A program made the translations under genes and the position numbers. From Flagellimonas sp. S3867 (GTDB taxonomy: Bacteria; Bacteroidota; Bacteroidia; Flavobacteriales; Flavobacteriaceae), in contig NZ_JACVMN010000001.1 of assembly GCF_014698935.1 (NCBI RefSeq), positions 434,001-498,000 on the forward strand: a DNA stretch of 64,000 nucleotides, given 5' to 3'. The notes under the pieces were generated by a model. It made no database searches. It saw only the letters and a program-made list of their open reading frames with translations, and was not told where the DNA came from. Below, in pieces: positions 8,421 to 17,468 of the stretch. Positions within the stretch are counted from its first letter, which is position 1, and each line of letters starts with the position of its first letter.

Positions 8421-8836
8421 TGGAGAGATTAACGATATCAACCGATAAAACTAAAATGGATATACCATTGATCCATCAATATTTAAGTCAACAGTCGTAT
8501 TGGGCAAAGGGCAGAAGTGTTGAGTTGGTAGAGAAAAGTATTGATAATTCGCTTTGTTTTGGAGTATTTGATGAAAATGAAAATCAAATCGCTTTTGCCA
8601 GGATAGCGACCGATTTTGTGGTATTTGCCTGGCTTATGGATGTATTTGTAAAAGAATCCCATAAAGGAATAGGTGTTGGAAAACTGCTAATGGATGCCAT
8701 TGTTTACCATCCAGATTTAACACCGGTAAAAGGTATTGGATTGCGAACCAATGATGCACATAACTTTTACAGAAAGTACGGTTTTGATTCCATTCCGGAC
8801 CCTGAGACTTGGATGTTTAAAATGAGAAGTAAATGA
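8420..8836 (+). CDS. GNAT family N-acetyltransferase within the his operon
   Basis: The 138-residue protein has the acetyl-CoA-binding motif A of the GNAT fold ([18 protein letters not shown], about 74-91) and a C-terminal NFYRKYGF motif typical of small amine acetyltransferases. The substrate is unknown. It is embedded in the his operon by translational-type overlaps on both sides: the start overlaps the hisH stop (TAATG) and the stop overlaps the hisA start (ATGA). It is therefore made together with the histidine enzymes, but it has no known pathway role. It could acetylate an amine intermediate, a toxic side product or something unrelated. Confidence 0.88.
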   Translation: MERLTISTDKTKMDIPLIHQYLSQQSYWAKGRSVELVEKSIDNSLCFGVFDENENQIAFARIATDFVVFAWLMDVFVKESHKGIGVGKLLMDAIVYHPDLTPVKGIGLRTNDAHNFYRKYGFDSIPDPETWMFKMRSK

Positions 8837-9618
8837 GAATTATTCCTGCTATAGATATTATTGAAGGAAAGTGTGTCCGACTGTCCAAGGGTGACTATGA
8901 TACCAAAAAGGTATATAATGAAAGCCCACTGGAAGTGGCCAAACAGTTTGAAGAGCATGGTATCGAATACTTGCATTTGGTTGATTTGGATGGAGCAAAA
9001 TCCAAACACATCGTCAATCATAAGATATTGGAAACTATTGCTTTAAAAACCAATCTCAAGATTGATTTTGGAGGTGGCTTAAAAACCAATGAGGATTTAC
9101 ACATTGCCTTTGAAAGTGGAGCAACCCAGATAACTGGTGGAAGTATCGCTGTGAAGGATAAAGAAACCTTTTTGGGTTGGTTGAAAACTTATGGAGCTAA
9201 AAAAATTATTCTTGGTGCTGATGCCATGGATGAGAAAGTAGCAGTTTCAGGATGGCAGGAAGAATCGGACCAAGCTTTGCTTCCGTTCATTAAATCATAT
9301 CAGAGCAAAGGAGTGAGCTATGTGATTTGCACGGACATTAGCAAAGATGGAATGCTTGAAGGACCCTCTTTCGAACTTTATGAAAGGATACTGGACAAGA
9401 CCAAAAAAATTGAAACCCTGGTTACCGGAAGCGGAGTAGAAGATAGGGAAGTCATAGGAGTCAATTTGATAGCCAGTGGAGGTATATCGAGTTTTGATGA
9501 ACTGCCCAAACTAGCCGAATTGGGTTGTGAAGGGACCATAATTGGCAAAGCCATTTATGAGAATCGAATCAGTTTAAAACAATTGGAAGCATATATTTTA
9601 GAAAATGGCAAGCGATAA
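8833..9618 (+). CDS. hisA: ProFAR isomerase
   Basis: HisA is the (beta/alpha)8-barrel Amadori isomerase that converts ProFAR to PRFAR, the substrate of HisFH. It has 261 residues. The catalytic aspartates are D8 in [17 protein letters not shown] and the one in [12 protein letters not shown] near residue 130. Phosphate-binding loops ([30 protein letters not shown]) are in the expected places, including the second half-barrel. It starts inside the GNAT stop codon and its end overlaps the DinB-like gene by 14 bases. Confidence 0.96.
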   Translation: MRIIPAIDIIEGKCVRLSKGDYDTKKVYNESPLEVAKQFEEHGIEYLHLVDLDGAKSKHIVNHKILETIALKTNLKIDFGGGLKTNEDLHIAFESGATQITGGSIAVKDKETFLGWLKTYGAKKIILGADAMDEKVAVSGWQEESDQALLPFIKSYQSKGVSYVICTDISKDGMLEGPSFELYERILDKTKKIETLVTGSGVEDREVIGVNLIASGGISSFDELPKLAELGCEGTIIGKAIYENRISLKQLEAYILENGKR

Positions 9619-10123
9619 TATTTTTAAGAACGAATTTATTCAGAATGCCTGCTATCGGCTGGATGAAAGCTTACGCATGATCAAAATATGTTTGGACAAG
9701 CTGGATGAAGCAGTGATTTGGCAAAAACCCAACGAGTCTGCCAACAGCATCGGAAACCTGATTTTGCATCTGTGCGGTAACATCACTCAATATGGCATTG
9801 CCTCGCTGGAAGGTTTGGAAGATAATAGAAATCGAGATAAAGAATTTGAAACCCTTTCAGGATATTCTAAACAAGAACTTTTTCAAAAACTTTCAGAAAC
9901 TGTGGAAAAAGCCAAACAAAACTTTTCCCATGCACCCGAGCACGAGTTACTTCGTAAAAGGTCGGTTCAAGGGTTTGAGTTCTCTGGAATTGGCAACATT
10001 GTTCATGTGGTGGAGCATTTCTCCTATCACACCGGACAGATTGCGCTATGGACCAAATTGTTGAATAATGGCGATTTGGGATTTTATGATGGGATGAATC
10101 TCAATGCAAAAAACAAGAATTGA
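9605..10123 (+). CDS. DinB/YfiT-like putative metal-dependent protein in the his operon
   Basis: The 172-residue all-helical protein belongs to the DinB_2/DUF1572-like superfamily. The three metal-ligand histidines are recognisable: H55 in NLILHLCGN, then H138 and H142 in [15 protein letters not shown]. Family members include bacillithiol/mycothiol-dependent transferases and maleylpyruvate isomerase, but most are uncharacterised. The start at ATG 9605 overlaps the 3' end of hisA by 14 bases, and the stop is directly followed by the hisF ATG. It is thus a second non-histidine gene tightly built into the operon. No substrate can be proposed from sequence. Confidence 0.85.
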   Translation: MASDNIFKNEFIQNACYRLDESLRMIKICLDKLDEAVIWQKPNESANSIGNLILHLCGNITQYGIASLEGLEDNRNRDKEFETLSGYSKQELFQKLSETVEKAKQNFSHAPEHELLRKRSVQGFEFSGIGNIVHVVEHFSYHTGQIALWTKLLNNGDLGFYDGMNLNAKNKN

Positions 10124-10879
10124 ATGTTGACAAAACGAATTATACCTTGTTTAGATATTAAAAACGGAAGAACCGTTAAAGGAATCAACTTTGTTGATTT
10201 GCGTGATGCTGGAGATCCTGTGGAACTAGCTGAAATATACGCACGCGAAGGTGCGGATGAATTGGTCTTTCTGGATATTTCTGCAACAGAAGAAAGAAGA
10301 AAGACGCTGGCCGATTTGGTCTACCATGTTGCTGAAAAAGTGAATATTCCATTTACCGTAGGCGGCGGAATTTCATCAATAGAAGATGTGGATATTTTGC
10401 TTAAAAATGGTGCAGATAAAGTTTCCATAAACTCTTCAGCAGTAAAAAGGCCTGACTTGATCAACGAGTTGGTGGCCAAGTTTGGATCTCAATGCATTGT
10501 GGTGGCCATTGACGCAAAACAAATAGAGGAAAATTGGAAAGTGCATCTTGTAGGAGGCAAAGTTCCTACGGAAACAGACCTTTTCGAATGGGCGAAAGAA
10601 GTAGAGGAAAGAGGAGCTGGAGAAATCCTTTTCACATCAATGGATCATGATGGCACTAAAAATGGCTTCGCCAATCAAGCTTTGGCCAAATTGTCGAGTG
10701 AACTTAATATTCCCATAATCGCATCCGGTGGAGCTGGTGCGGTGTCCCATTTCACCGATACTTTTATCGACGGAAAAGCAGATGCGGCATTAGCTGCCAG
10801 CATTTTTCATTTTAAGGAAATAGAAATAAAGCAGTTGAAAGAAGAATTAAAAAAAGATGGAATCCCTATCAGACTATAA
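10124..10879 (+). CDS. hisF: Imidazole glycerol phosphate synthase, cyclase subunit
   Basis: HisF uses ammonia from HisH to split PRFAR into imidazole glycerol phosphate and AICAR. It is a (beta/alpha)8 barrel of 251 residues, the usual size. Catalytic D11 lies in [16 protein letters not shown], and the second catalytic aspartate lies in IVVAIDAKQ near residue 130. Phosphate loops [23 protein letters not shown] and [13 protein letters not shown] are present. It directly follows the DinB-like gene with no gap and is separated from hisIE by two bases. Confidence 0.97.
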   Translation: MLTKRIIPCLDIKNGRTVKGINFVDLRDAGDPVELAEIYAREGADELVFLDISATEERRKTLADLVYHVAEKVNIPFTVGGGISSIEDVDILLKNGADKVSINSSAVKRPDLINELVAKFGSQCIVVAIDAKQIEENWKVHLVGGKVPTETDLFEWAKEVEERGAGEILFTSMDHDGTKNGFANQALAKLSSELNIPIIASGGAGAVSHFTDTFIDGKADAALAASIFHFKEIEIKQLKEELKKDGIPIRL

Positions 10880-10881
10880 AA

Positions 10882-11481
10882 ATGGAAATAGACTTTAATA
10901 AAAATCAAGATGGTTTAGTACCCGTAATTGTTCAAGATGTAAAAACCAAAAATGTCTTGATGCTGGGCTATATGAACCAAGAAGCTTTGGATGCCACTGA
11001 GCAGACCAAAAAAGTAACCTTTTATAGCCGCAGCAAACAACGACTATGGACAAAAGGTGAAGAGAGTGGAAACTTTTTGGAATTGGTCGACATAAAAAAT
11101 GATTGTGACAATGATACATTACTGGTTTTCGTAAACCCAGTTGGACCCACATGTCACAAAGGTACCGATACTTGTTGGGGCGAATCCAACAGCCAAGAAT
11201 ACGGTTTTTTATCCCAATTGGAGGAAATCATAACGGCTAGGAAAAATGATGTTGAGAATCCAGATAGCTATGTAGCTTCTTTGTTCAGAAAAGGAATTAA
11301 CAAGATAGCCCAAAAAGTAGGAGAGGAGGCGGTAGAGACCGTTATCGAGGCAAAAGATTCCAATGACGAACTCTTCTTAAACGAAAGTGCCGACTTGTTG
11401 TTCCACTATCTTATTTTATTACAATCCAAGGGTTATCAGTTGAATGATATAGTAAAAGTGCTTCAAGAACGCCATAAATAG
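10882..11481 (+). CDS. hisI: Bifunctional phosphoribosyl-AMP cyclohydrolase / phosphoribosyl-ATP pyrophosphatase
   Basis: This HisIE fusion of 199 residues carries out steps two and three of the pathway. The N-terminal cyclohydrolase domain (about 1-105) shows VLMLGYMNQEALDAT, FYSRSKQRLWTKGEESGN and the zinc ligands in DCDNDTLL and GPTCHKGTDTCWG. The C-terminal MazG-like pyrophosphohydrolase domain (about 110-199) shows KVGEEAVETVIEAKD and NESADLLFHYLILL. It is the last his gene. A 72-base gap with no strong terminator separates it from the VWA gene, so some read-through is possible. Confidence 0.96.
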   Translation: MEIDFNKNQDGLVPVIVQDVKTKNVLMLGYMNQEALDATEQTKKVTFYSRSKQRLWTKGEESGNFLELVDIKNDCDNDTLLVFVNPVGPTCHKGTDTCWGESNSQEYGFLSQLEEIITARKNDVENPDSYVASLFRKGINKIAQKVGEEAVETVIEAKDSNDELFLNESADLLFHYLILLQSKGYQLNDIVKVLQERHK

Positions 11482-11553
11482 CTTGGTTAAACACTAGCGT
11501 TAAGTTTTATTTAAATGCATAGCCCTTAAACTGAAATAGTTTAATTTTATGTA

Positions 11554-12711
11554 ATGGCTATGAATACAAGAAAAGGGTTTCGTTTCACTACTTACGAAGC
11601 GCCCGACCAAACCCCTTTTGAAAAGCTCTTTGAGATTTTTCAAGAACTCATTACCCATACTTCTGGTGACGTTGAAGAGGCGTTGGATTGGCTCAGGGAA
11701 CTTGATAAAGAATATGAGCTTACCGATGACGACTATACAATTGATGACTTTATCGAGGATTTAAAAGCAAAGGGTTTTATCCGTGAAGAATTTGATGCCG
11801 ATGGACAGCAGGACAATGGAGAAGAAGATGGTGAAGACGGCGGCAATGGCAATCTTTCCATTACGGCTAAGCTTGAACGTATGTTGAGGCAACGAGCTCT
11901 TGACCAAATTTTTGGCAAATTAAAACGAAGCGGGGCAGGAAATCATAAAACCGGAAAGTCGGGTAGGGGCGATGAGCACACTGGAGAGTTTCGGGAATAT
12001 CGGTTTGGAGATTCATTGGAGCATATCTCGATGACCGAAAGCCTAAAAAATGCACAGATCAATCATGGAATCGGAAATTTTTCCCTGAGCGAGGAGGATT
12101 TAGTTGTTGAGGACACCCAATACAAGGCCCAGATGAGTACTGTTTTGATGATTGATATCAGCCACAGCATGATTCTTTATGGAGAAGACCGGATAACTCC
12201 TGCGAAAAAAGTGGCAATGGCACTTGCCGAGTTAATTACCACCCGGTATCCGAAGGATACTCTGGATATTTTGGTCTTTGGAAACGATGCCTGGCCCATT
12301 CCTATCAAAGATTTACCCTATTTAAAGGTAGGTCCCTACCATACCAATACGGTTGCGGGACTTCAGCTCGCTATGGACATGTTGCGAAGAAAGCGGAACA
12401 CCAACAAGCAGATTTTTATGATTACCGATGGCAAGCCTTCCTGTTTACGACTTCCCAATGGAGACTATTATAAAAACAGTGTCGGGCTGGACGATTATAT
12501 CGTCGAAAAATGTTATGCCATGGCACAACAGGCTAGAAAATTGCATATACCCATAACCACCTTTATGATCGCCCAAGACCCATATCTAATGCAATTTGTA
12601 AGAGAGTTTACCAAAGCAAATAAGGGGAAGGCCTTTTATACAGGTTTAAAGGGTTTGGGTGAAATGATTTTTGAAGATTACGAACAAAATAGAAGAAAGC
12701 GAATCAAATAA
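11554..12711 (+). CDS. VWA domain protein of a MoxR/chelatase-type pair
   Basis: The 385-residue cytoplasmic-looking protein has no signal peptide. A helical N-terminal half with an acidic linker (about 85-100, rich in D, G and E) is followed by a VWA domain from about residue 190. The MIDAS motif is complete in form: DISHS in VLMIDISHSMILYGEDR, and ITDGKPSC later. Proteins of this type partner with MoxR or Mg-chelatase-I-like AAA+ ATPases, as ChlD does with ChlI. The next gene encodes exactly such an ATPase, supporting a two-component chaperone or chelatase-like complex. The target is unknown. A second ATG two codons downstream is an equally possible start. Confidence 0.85.
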   Translation: MAMNTRKGFRFTTYEAPDQTPFEKLFEIFQELITHTSGDVEEALDWLRELDKEYELTDDDYTIDDFIEDLKAKGFIREEFDADGQQDNGEEDGEDGGNGNLSITAKLERMLRQRALDQIFGKLKRSGAGNHKTGKSGRGDEHTGEFREYRFGDSLEHISMTESLKNAQINHGIGNFSLSEEDLVVEDTQYKAQMSTVLMIDISHSMILYGEDRITPAKKVAMALAELITTRYPKDTLDILVFGNDAWPIPIKDLPYLKVGPYHTNTVAGLQLAMDMLRRKRNTNKQIFMITDGKPSCLRLPNGDYYKNSVGLDDYIVEKCYAMAQQARKLHIPITTFMIAQDPYLMQFVREFTKANKGKAFYTGLKGLGEMIFEDYEQNRRKRIK

Positions 12712-12739
12712 TTTGTGCAATTAGTAAAATTCGTGTCAA
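12711..12739. repeat. Short dispersed repeat, copy 2 (VWA-ATPase gap)
   Basis: This copy starts on the last base of the VWA gene stop codon, begins ATTTGTG and ends AATTCGTGTCAA. It has the same length and ends as the stretch at 7782-7810, with differences only at five interior positions. It lies just before the ATPase start at 12752. No coding or terminator function is apparent. Confidence 0.6.
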
Positions 12740-12751
12740 CATAAGCTATTA

Positions 12752-14221
12752 ATGAAAATGAATCATATCAACATAAAAAATCTGGGGCAACTAAAAGCCT
12801 CCGGATATCAGAGTAAAAGCATTAAAGATGAACTTCGGGAGAACCTTCTTCAAAAATTATCGAAAGGGGAAGAGACATTTCCTGGAGTGTGGGGTTATGA
12901 AAATTCAGTGATTCCAGAGTTAGAACGGGCAATACTCTCCAGACACAATATTAATCTTTTAGGCTTACGTGGTCAGGCAAAAACACGATTGGCCCGGTTG
13001 ATGGTGCAATTACTGGATGAATGGATTCCCATTGTTGAGGGATCAGAGGTGCATGACGACCCTTTTGAGCCCATATCGCGATATGCAAACGAACTTATAA
13101 AAGAAAAAAGTGATGAAACTCCAATAAGCTGGATACACAGAGAGGAACGATTTTATGAAAAATTGGCCACTCCAGATGTGACCGTAGCCGATTTGATTGG
13201 AGATGTAGACCCTATAAAGGCGGCCAATCTTAAGCTTTCATATGCAGATGATAGGGTGATTCATTTCGGAATGATTCCACGTGCAAATCGATGCATTTTC
13301 GTAATAAATGAACTTCCCGACCTTCAAGCAAGAATTCAAGTAGCATTATTTAATATACTGCAAGAAGGCGATATACAAATTAGGGGATTCAAACTACGAC
13401 TTCCTTTGGACCTTCAATTTGTGTTTACCGCAAATCCAGAAGATTATACCAATAGAGGAAGTATTGTTACTCCACTTAAGGACAGGATTGGCTCACAAAT
13501 CCTTACACATTACCCGGAAGATATTGAAACCGCCAAAAGAATTACAAAGCAGGAGGCCTTACTAGATAAAAGACAGTCAGATGCCGTATATGTGCCAGAA
13601 ATTGCTTTGGATGTGTTAGAACAAATCAGTTTTGAGGCTAGAAATAGCGAATACGTAGATGCAAAGAGCGGGGTAAGTGCGCGTATGAGCATTACAGCAT
13701 TTGAAAACCTGTTAAGTACCGCCGAGCGAAGGATAATTAAATCCGGGGATAAGAAAACAACGGTTCGCTTAACGGATTTCATGGGTGTTGTCCCTTCCAT
13801 AACCGGGAAAATTGAATTGGTTTATGAGGGAGAGCAGGAGGGAGCGGGTTCTGTAGCTGAAAATCTCGTAGAGGAAGCTATCAAAACATTGTTTTCCAAT
13901 TATTTCCCGAAAATTGATAAACTGCAACGCAAAGATGCCGAAACTGTTTATGATGATTTGATAAGTTGGTTCTTTGAAGTGCAAGGGTTTGAGCTTCTTG
14001 ATGAGGACACGGATACTGAATATCGTAAGAAATTGGATTCCGTACCTCCTTTAAGCCGACTTTTAGAAGAGTATCAACCGGACGTTCCCAAAGAAGATTC
14101 ATATTTCATAAAAGAACTTTTGCTTTGGGGACTTGTGGCCCATAAAAAATTAAGCAAACATAGATTTGTGAAAGGAGTTCAATTCAAAGATCTATACGGA
14201 AGTTACATTCGGGACCTATAA
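12752..14221 (+). CDS. MoxR/Mg-chelatase-I-like AAA+ ATPase
   Basis: The 489-residue protein has a Walker A GLRGQAKT at 71-78, a Walker B-like CIFVINELPDL near 185-195, and a sensor-type FVFTANPEDYTNRG followed by PLKDRIGSQ, the order seen in ChlI/MoxR ATPases. The C-terminal ~150 residues (ending in SKHRFVKGVQFKDLYGSYI) lack a recognised domain. ATP-driven remodelling of a target through the adjacent VWA partner is the expected role by family knowledge. It is not a biosynthetic magnesium chelatase gene in context, since no tetrapyrrole genes are nearby. The gap to the VWA gene is 40 bases and includes a short repeat. Confidence 0.87.
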   Translation: MKMNHINIKNLGQLKASGYQSKSIKDELRENLLQKLSKGEETFPGVWGYENSVIPELERAILSRHNINLLGLRGQAKTRLARLMVQLLDEWIPIVEGSEVHDDPFEPISRYANELIKEKSDETPISWIHREERFYEKLATPDVTVADLIGDVDPIKAANLKLSYADDRVIHFGMIPRANRCIFVINELPDLQARIQVALFNILQEGDIQIRGFKLRLPLDLQFVFTANPEDYTNRGSIVTPLKDRIGSQILTHYPEDIETAKRITKQEALLDKRQSDAVYVPEIALDVLEQISFEARNSEYVDAKSGVSARMSITAFENLLSTAERRIIKSGDKKTTVRLTDFMGVVPSITGKIELVYEGEQEGAGSVAENLVEEAIKTLFSNYFPKIDKLQRKDAETVYDDLISWFFEVQGFELLDEDTDTEYRKKLDSVPPLSRLLEEYQPDVPKEDSYFIKELLLWGLVAHKKLSKHRFVKGVQFKDLYGSYIRDL

Positions 14222-14226
14222 ACCTA

Positions 14227-14709
14227 TTACTGCCAAACATTAAGATTGTTGTTGTAGTCGTCAAACTTATAGGCTCCAACCAATCTTTTTCTATACCAAA
14301 ATGACAATAAGGTCAATGGTGTCAGTAGAGTATAAAGCACTAAGGTTATTATGCTTATTGGCCTGAAAGTGGTTGGTAATACGTGCTCCTGAAATTGGGA
14401 ATAGGAGTTCACCACCATTGCACTGTCATAAATTTTGAAAAGGTAAACTATCAAAATTGCATAAACGGCATATTCTAAATTACGCATTTTAGGGTCCGGC
14501 AATTCACCTTCGCTTATTTTAAACCAAATTACATACAGGTAAAGGAAATGGACGATTCCTAAAATGGGAATTATAAAATTGTCAGGTTTCAAAAAATAAA
14601 ATCTGTTTGTATAAATGCCATAGAAGTTTAAGACAATCAACACTAACAGGGTGAAAAATATAATCAAATTGACGCTCTTCCAATTGAATATTTTAAGAAG
14701 TATGCCCAT
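14227..14709 (-). CDS. Small polytopic membrane protein, unknown
   Basis: The 160-residue protein has four probable transmembrane segments, at about residues 13-32 (LIIFFTLLVLIVLNFYGIY), 44-62, 77-96 and 118-140, and a short basic C-terminal segment. No motif or family was recognised. It is convergent with the ATPase gene and only five bases separate the stops. Upstream (14710-14923) is a 214-base divergent region. Coding status is supported by the hydrophobic pattern, the clean boundaries and the tight fit to its neighbour. Confidence 0.7.
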   Translation of the reverse strand: MGILLKIFNWKSVNLIIFFTLLVLIVLNFYGIYTNRFYFLKPDNFIIPILGIVHFLYLYVIWFKISEGELPDPKMRNLEYAVYAILIVYLFKIYDSAMVVNSYSQFQEHVLPTTFRPISIITLVLYTLLTPLTLLSFWYRKRLVGAYKFDDYNNNLNVWQ

Positions 14710-14923
14710 TTTTTAAAGATTTGGAGTTTAATTATGCTGTAAAGAAAAAGATTACATCTTGCGTGATTAAAATATTTCGATATAGGGGATACTATACTAG
14801 ATTATTGGAATAGAAAGGCCGGTTTTTGCTATTTCATCAATTTAATAAGCCCATTGTACCTAAATATAAATCCCTTCCGCAGCCAAATGCTATTTTTTCG
14901 TATTTTGTGTGAAACCTTTGGTT

Positions 14924-15799
14924 ATGAAAGATTGGCTTTTGATAATTCTGATTATACTGGCGGTGTATGTCTTCTTAAGTGTTTTGCTGTATATATTTCA
15001 GGATCGATTCCTATTTAAACCTGAAAAACTACCAAAAGATTTTCAGTTCGATTATACCAATCAGGAAATTGAGGAATATAATGTGGAGACCAGGGATGGT
15101 GCCGTAATCAATGGAGTAAGATTCAAGGCAAAGACTCCCAAGGGGGTTGTCTTTTATCTAAAGGGTAATTCAAAAAGTATAAAAGGTTGGGGCAAATTTG
15201 CTGTGGATTTCACTCGGCACGGTTATGATGTGATCATGGTAGATTATCGGGGATTCGGCAAAAGTACGGGCCGAAGAACCCAAAAGGCCGTTAAACGTGA
15301 CATGCAGGTAATCTATAATAAAATAAAGGACAACGTCACAGAAAAATATATCATTCTGTATGGACGTTCACTCGGTTCTGGATTTGCAACAAAGTTGGCG
15401 TCCATGAATAATCCAAGAATGCTGATTTTGGATGCACCCTATTATAGTTTGAGCAAGGTGGCAAAAAAGTTTATTCCGTTTATGCCATTATCATTATTGA
15501 TAAAATTCCCGATGCCAACCTACAAATGGCTCAAATACGTTAATTGTCCCATCCATATTATTCATGGTACCGACGACAAGTTGATTCCATATAAAACCAG
15601 TGTAAAACTATCCAAGATCAAGCCAGACCGCACCAAACTCTATACGGTGATAGGAGGTGGACACAAGAATTTGAACAACTTTGAATCTTATCATAAAATG
15701 TTATCTGAAATTATACATTCACGCCCTAAAAAGATTGATTTAGAGGGATCTAGCATCGATGTTGTCCATACCTCAAAGCGCGCCAATGCGAAAGCTTAA
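14924..15799 (+). CDS. Membrane-anchored alpha/beta hydrolase (BEM46/ABHD-like), first of tandem pair
   Basis: The 291-residue protein has an N-terminal membrane anchor (DWLLIILIILAVYVFLSVLL) and an alpha/beta hydrolase domain. The nucleophile elbow is GRSLGSG, the acid lies in HGTDDKLIP and the histidine in IGGGHKNLN. The usual oxyanion-hole HGN before the first helix reads KGNS here, whereas the downstream paralogue keeps HGNAG. ATG 14924 is preferred to the in-frame GTG at 14909 because it starts directly before the anchor. Its 3' end overlaps the next gene by 14 bases. Substrate unknown; esterase or thioesterase activity is possible. Confidence 0.82.
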   Translation: MKDWLLIILIILAVYVFLSVLLYIFQDRFLFKPEKLPKDFQFDYTNQEIEEYNVETRDGAVINGVRFKAKTPKGVVFYLKGNSKSIKGWGKFAVDFTRHGYDVIMVDYRGFGKSTGRRTQKAVKRDMQVIYNKIKDNVTEKYIILYGRSLGSGFATKLASMNNPRMLILDAPYYSLSKVAKKFIPFMPLSLLIKFPMPTYKWLKYVNCPIHIIHGTDDKLIPYKTSVKLSKIKPDRTKLYTVIGGGHKNLNNFESYHKMLSEIIHSRPKKIDLEGSSIDVVHTSKRANAKA

Positions 15800-16583
15800 A
15801 CGGATAGTTCTTTTAGTTTTAACCTTTTTGACCCTATTTGTTACCATGGTTTATTTTCTTCAGGAAAAACTCATTTTTTTACCTACTACGCTTCCAACGG
15901 ACTACAGCTACTCTTTTGATAAGGATTTTAGTGAATTTTTCCTCGATGCCCCGGATGGAGCAAGATTAAACGCGCTTCAGTTTCATGTGAAAAGCCCAAA
16001 AGGTCTCATTTTGTATTTCCATGGAAATGCCGGAGACTTGTCGCGCTGGGGAAAAATTGTAGAGCCATTTTCCGATTTAGGATATGAAGTGTTGATCATG
16101 GATTATCGTAGTTATGGCAAAAGCAAGGGTAGACTAAGTGAAAATGCACTTCATGGCGATGCCCAACTATTTTATGATTACGCAAGAGAGAAATTTGGAG
16201 AAGACCAAATTGTGGTTCTAGGTCGTTCACTTGGAGCGAGCATCGCCACTAAGGTTGCCTCAAACAATAATCCTCGAAAGCTTATTTTGGAAACCCCATT
16301 TTACAGTTTGCTCGATGTGGCCCAGGAACGTTTTCCGTTTCTGCCAGTGCGGCTTTTGCTGAAATATAAATTTAGATCTTCCAACTATATACAAAACGTT
16401 TCATCCCCACTACGAATTTTTCATGGCACTGCGGACAATGTGGTACCATACGAGTCGGGAACCAAGCTTTTTGATGCCGCTCCTATAGCCGATAAAAAGT
16501 TTTACACCATTGAAAATGGAGGACATAATGACTTGGCAACTTTTGAATCCTATCAAAAGGCGATTCAAAAAGAATTGGAATAG
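15786..16583 (+). CDS. Membrane-anchored alpha/beta hydrolase, second of tandem pair
   Basis: The 265-residue paralogue of the preceding protein has the same layout: N-terminal anchor (IVLLVLTFLTLFVTMVYFL), oxyanion-hole FHGNAGDLSRWG, nucleophile GRSLGAS, acid in HGTADNVVP and histidine in NGGHNDLA. All catalytic positions look intact. The start at ATG 15786 lies inside the end of the upstream gene; an earlier ATG at 15759 would add nine residues and increase the overlap. It ends one base before the convergent cysM stop. The close arrangement suggests an old tandem duplication. Confidence 0.83.
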   Translation: MRKLKRIVLLVLTFLTLFVTMVYFLQEKLIFLPTTLPTDYSYSFDKDFSEFFLDAPDGARLNALQFHVKSPKGLILYFHGNAGDLSRWGKIVEPFSDLGYEVLIMDYRSYGKSKGRLSENALHGDAQLFYDYAREKFGEDQIVVLGRSLGASIATKVASNNNPRKLILETPFYSLLDVAQERFPFLPVRLLLKYKFRSSNYIQNVSSPLRIFHGTADNVVPYESGTKLFDAAPIADKKFYTIENGGHNDLATFESYQKAIQKELE

Positions 16584-17468
16584 TTATATAAAAAGGTCAG
16601 ACGACAAATACCGATCTCCCCGATCGCATACAACGGAAACAATAGTACCGCTTTGAAGTGATTCTGCTAATCGCAGTGCCACTGTTGCAGCTCCACCACT
16701 ACTTACCCCGGCAAAAATACCTTCTTCCTTGGCCAAGCGTTTAGCCATTTCTTCCGCTTCGGTTTGACTGACCTCCATAACAGTGTCAACCTTTTTGGGG
16801 TTGAAGATTTTAGGAAGATATTCCTCGGGCCATTTTCGAATACCTGGAATTCTGGAATCATCAGTTGGTTGTACGCCAACAATTTGCACATCTTTATTTT
16901 GTTCCTTTAAATAGGTAGAAGTGCCCATAATGGTGCCCGTGGTGCCCATACTCGATACAAAATGGGTGATTTCGCCATTCGTGTCCTTCCAGATTTCAGG
17001 TCCGGTGGTTTTATAATGCGCTTGCCAATTGTCGTTGTTGGCAAACTGGTTCAACATCTGGTATCCGTCATTCATTACTTTAGCTTCTGCATAATCACGT
17101 GCGCCTTCTATACCTATGTCAGATGAAGTCAAAGTCACTTTGGCTCCATATGCCTTCATAGTCTGTACCCTTTCTTTTGTCGAATTTTCTGGCATGACCA
17201 ACTCTATATCCAGTCCAAAAACTCCCGCAATCATGGCCAATGCGATTCCGGTGTTCCCACTAGTGGCTTCTATTAATTTGGAATTGGTATTAAAATCTCC
17301 CCGCTCCAATCCACTTTTTATCATGTTGTAAGCAGGTCTATCTTTCACACTACCTCCGGGATTGTGTCCTTCAAGCTTAAAATATAATTTGACATTGGAA
17401 TTGGTATTCAAAACACGGGATTCCACTAGTGGTGTATTCCCGATAAGGTCTAGAATGCTTTTAGACAT
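16584..17468 (-). CDS. cysM: Cysteine synthase B (O-acetylserine sulfhydrylase)
   Basis: This is a fold-type II PLP enzyme of 294 residues that makes cysteine from O-acetylserine and sulfide or thiosulfate. The PLP lysine is K42 in GGSVKDRPAYNMI. The CysM-type SVKDR and shorter length distinguish it from CysK (usually ~310-320 residues, SVKDRIG). The substrate loop EATSGNTGIALA and phosphate loop MGTTGTIMG are present. Its start overlaps the end of the serine acetyltransferase gene by eight bases, so the two consecutive steps of cysteine synthesis are cotranscribed. Confidence 0.93.
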   Translation of the reverse strand: MSKSILDLIGNTPLVESRVLNTNSNVKLYFKLEGHNPGGSVKDRPAYNMIKSGLERGDFNTNSKLIEATSGNTGIALAMIAGVFGLDIELVMPENSTKERVQTMKAYGAKVTLTSSDIGIEGARDYAEAKVMNDGYQMLNQFANNDNWQAHYKTTGPEIWKDTNGEITHFVSSMGTTGTIMGTSTYLKEQNKDVQIVGVQPTDDSRIPGIRKWPEEYLPKIFNPKKVDTVMEVSQTEAEEMAKRLAKEEGIFAGVSSGGAATVALRLAESLQSGTIVSVVCDRGDRYLSSDLFI

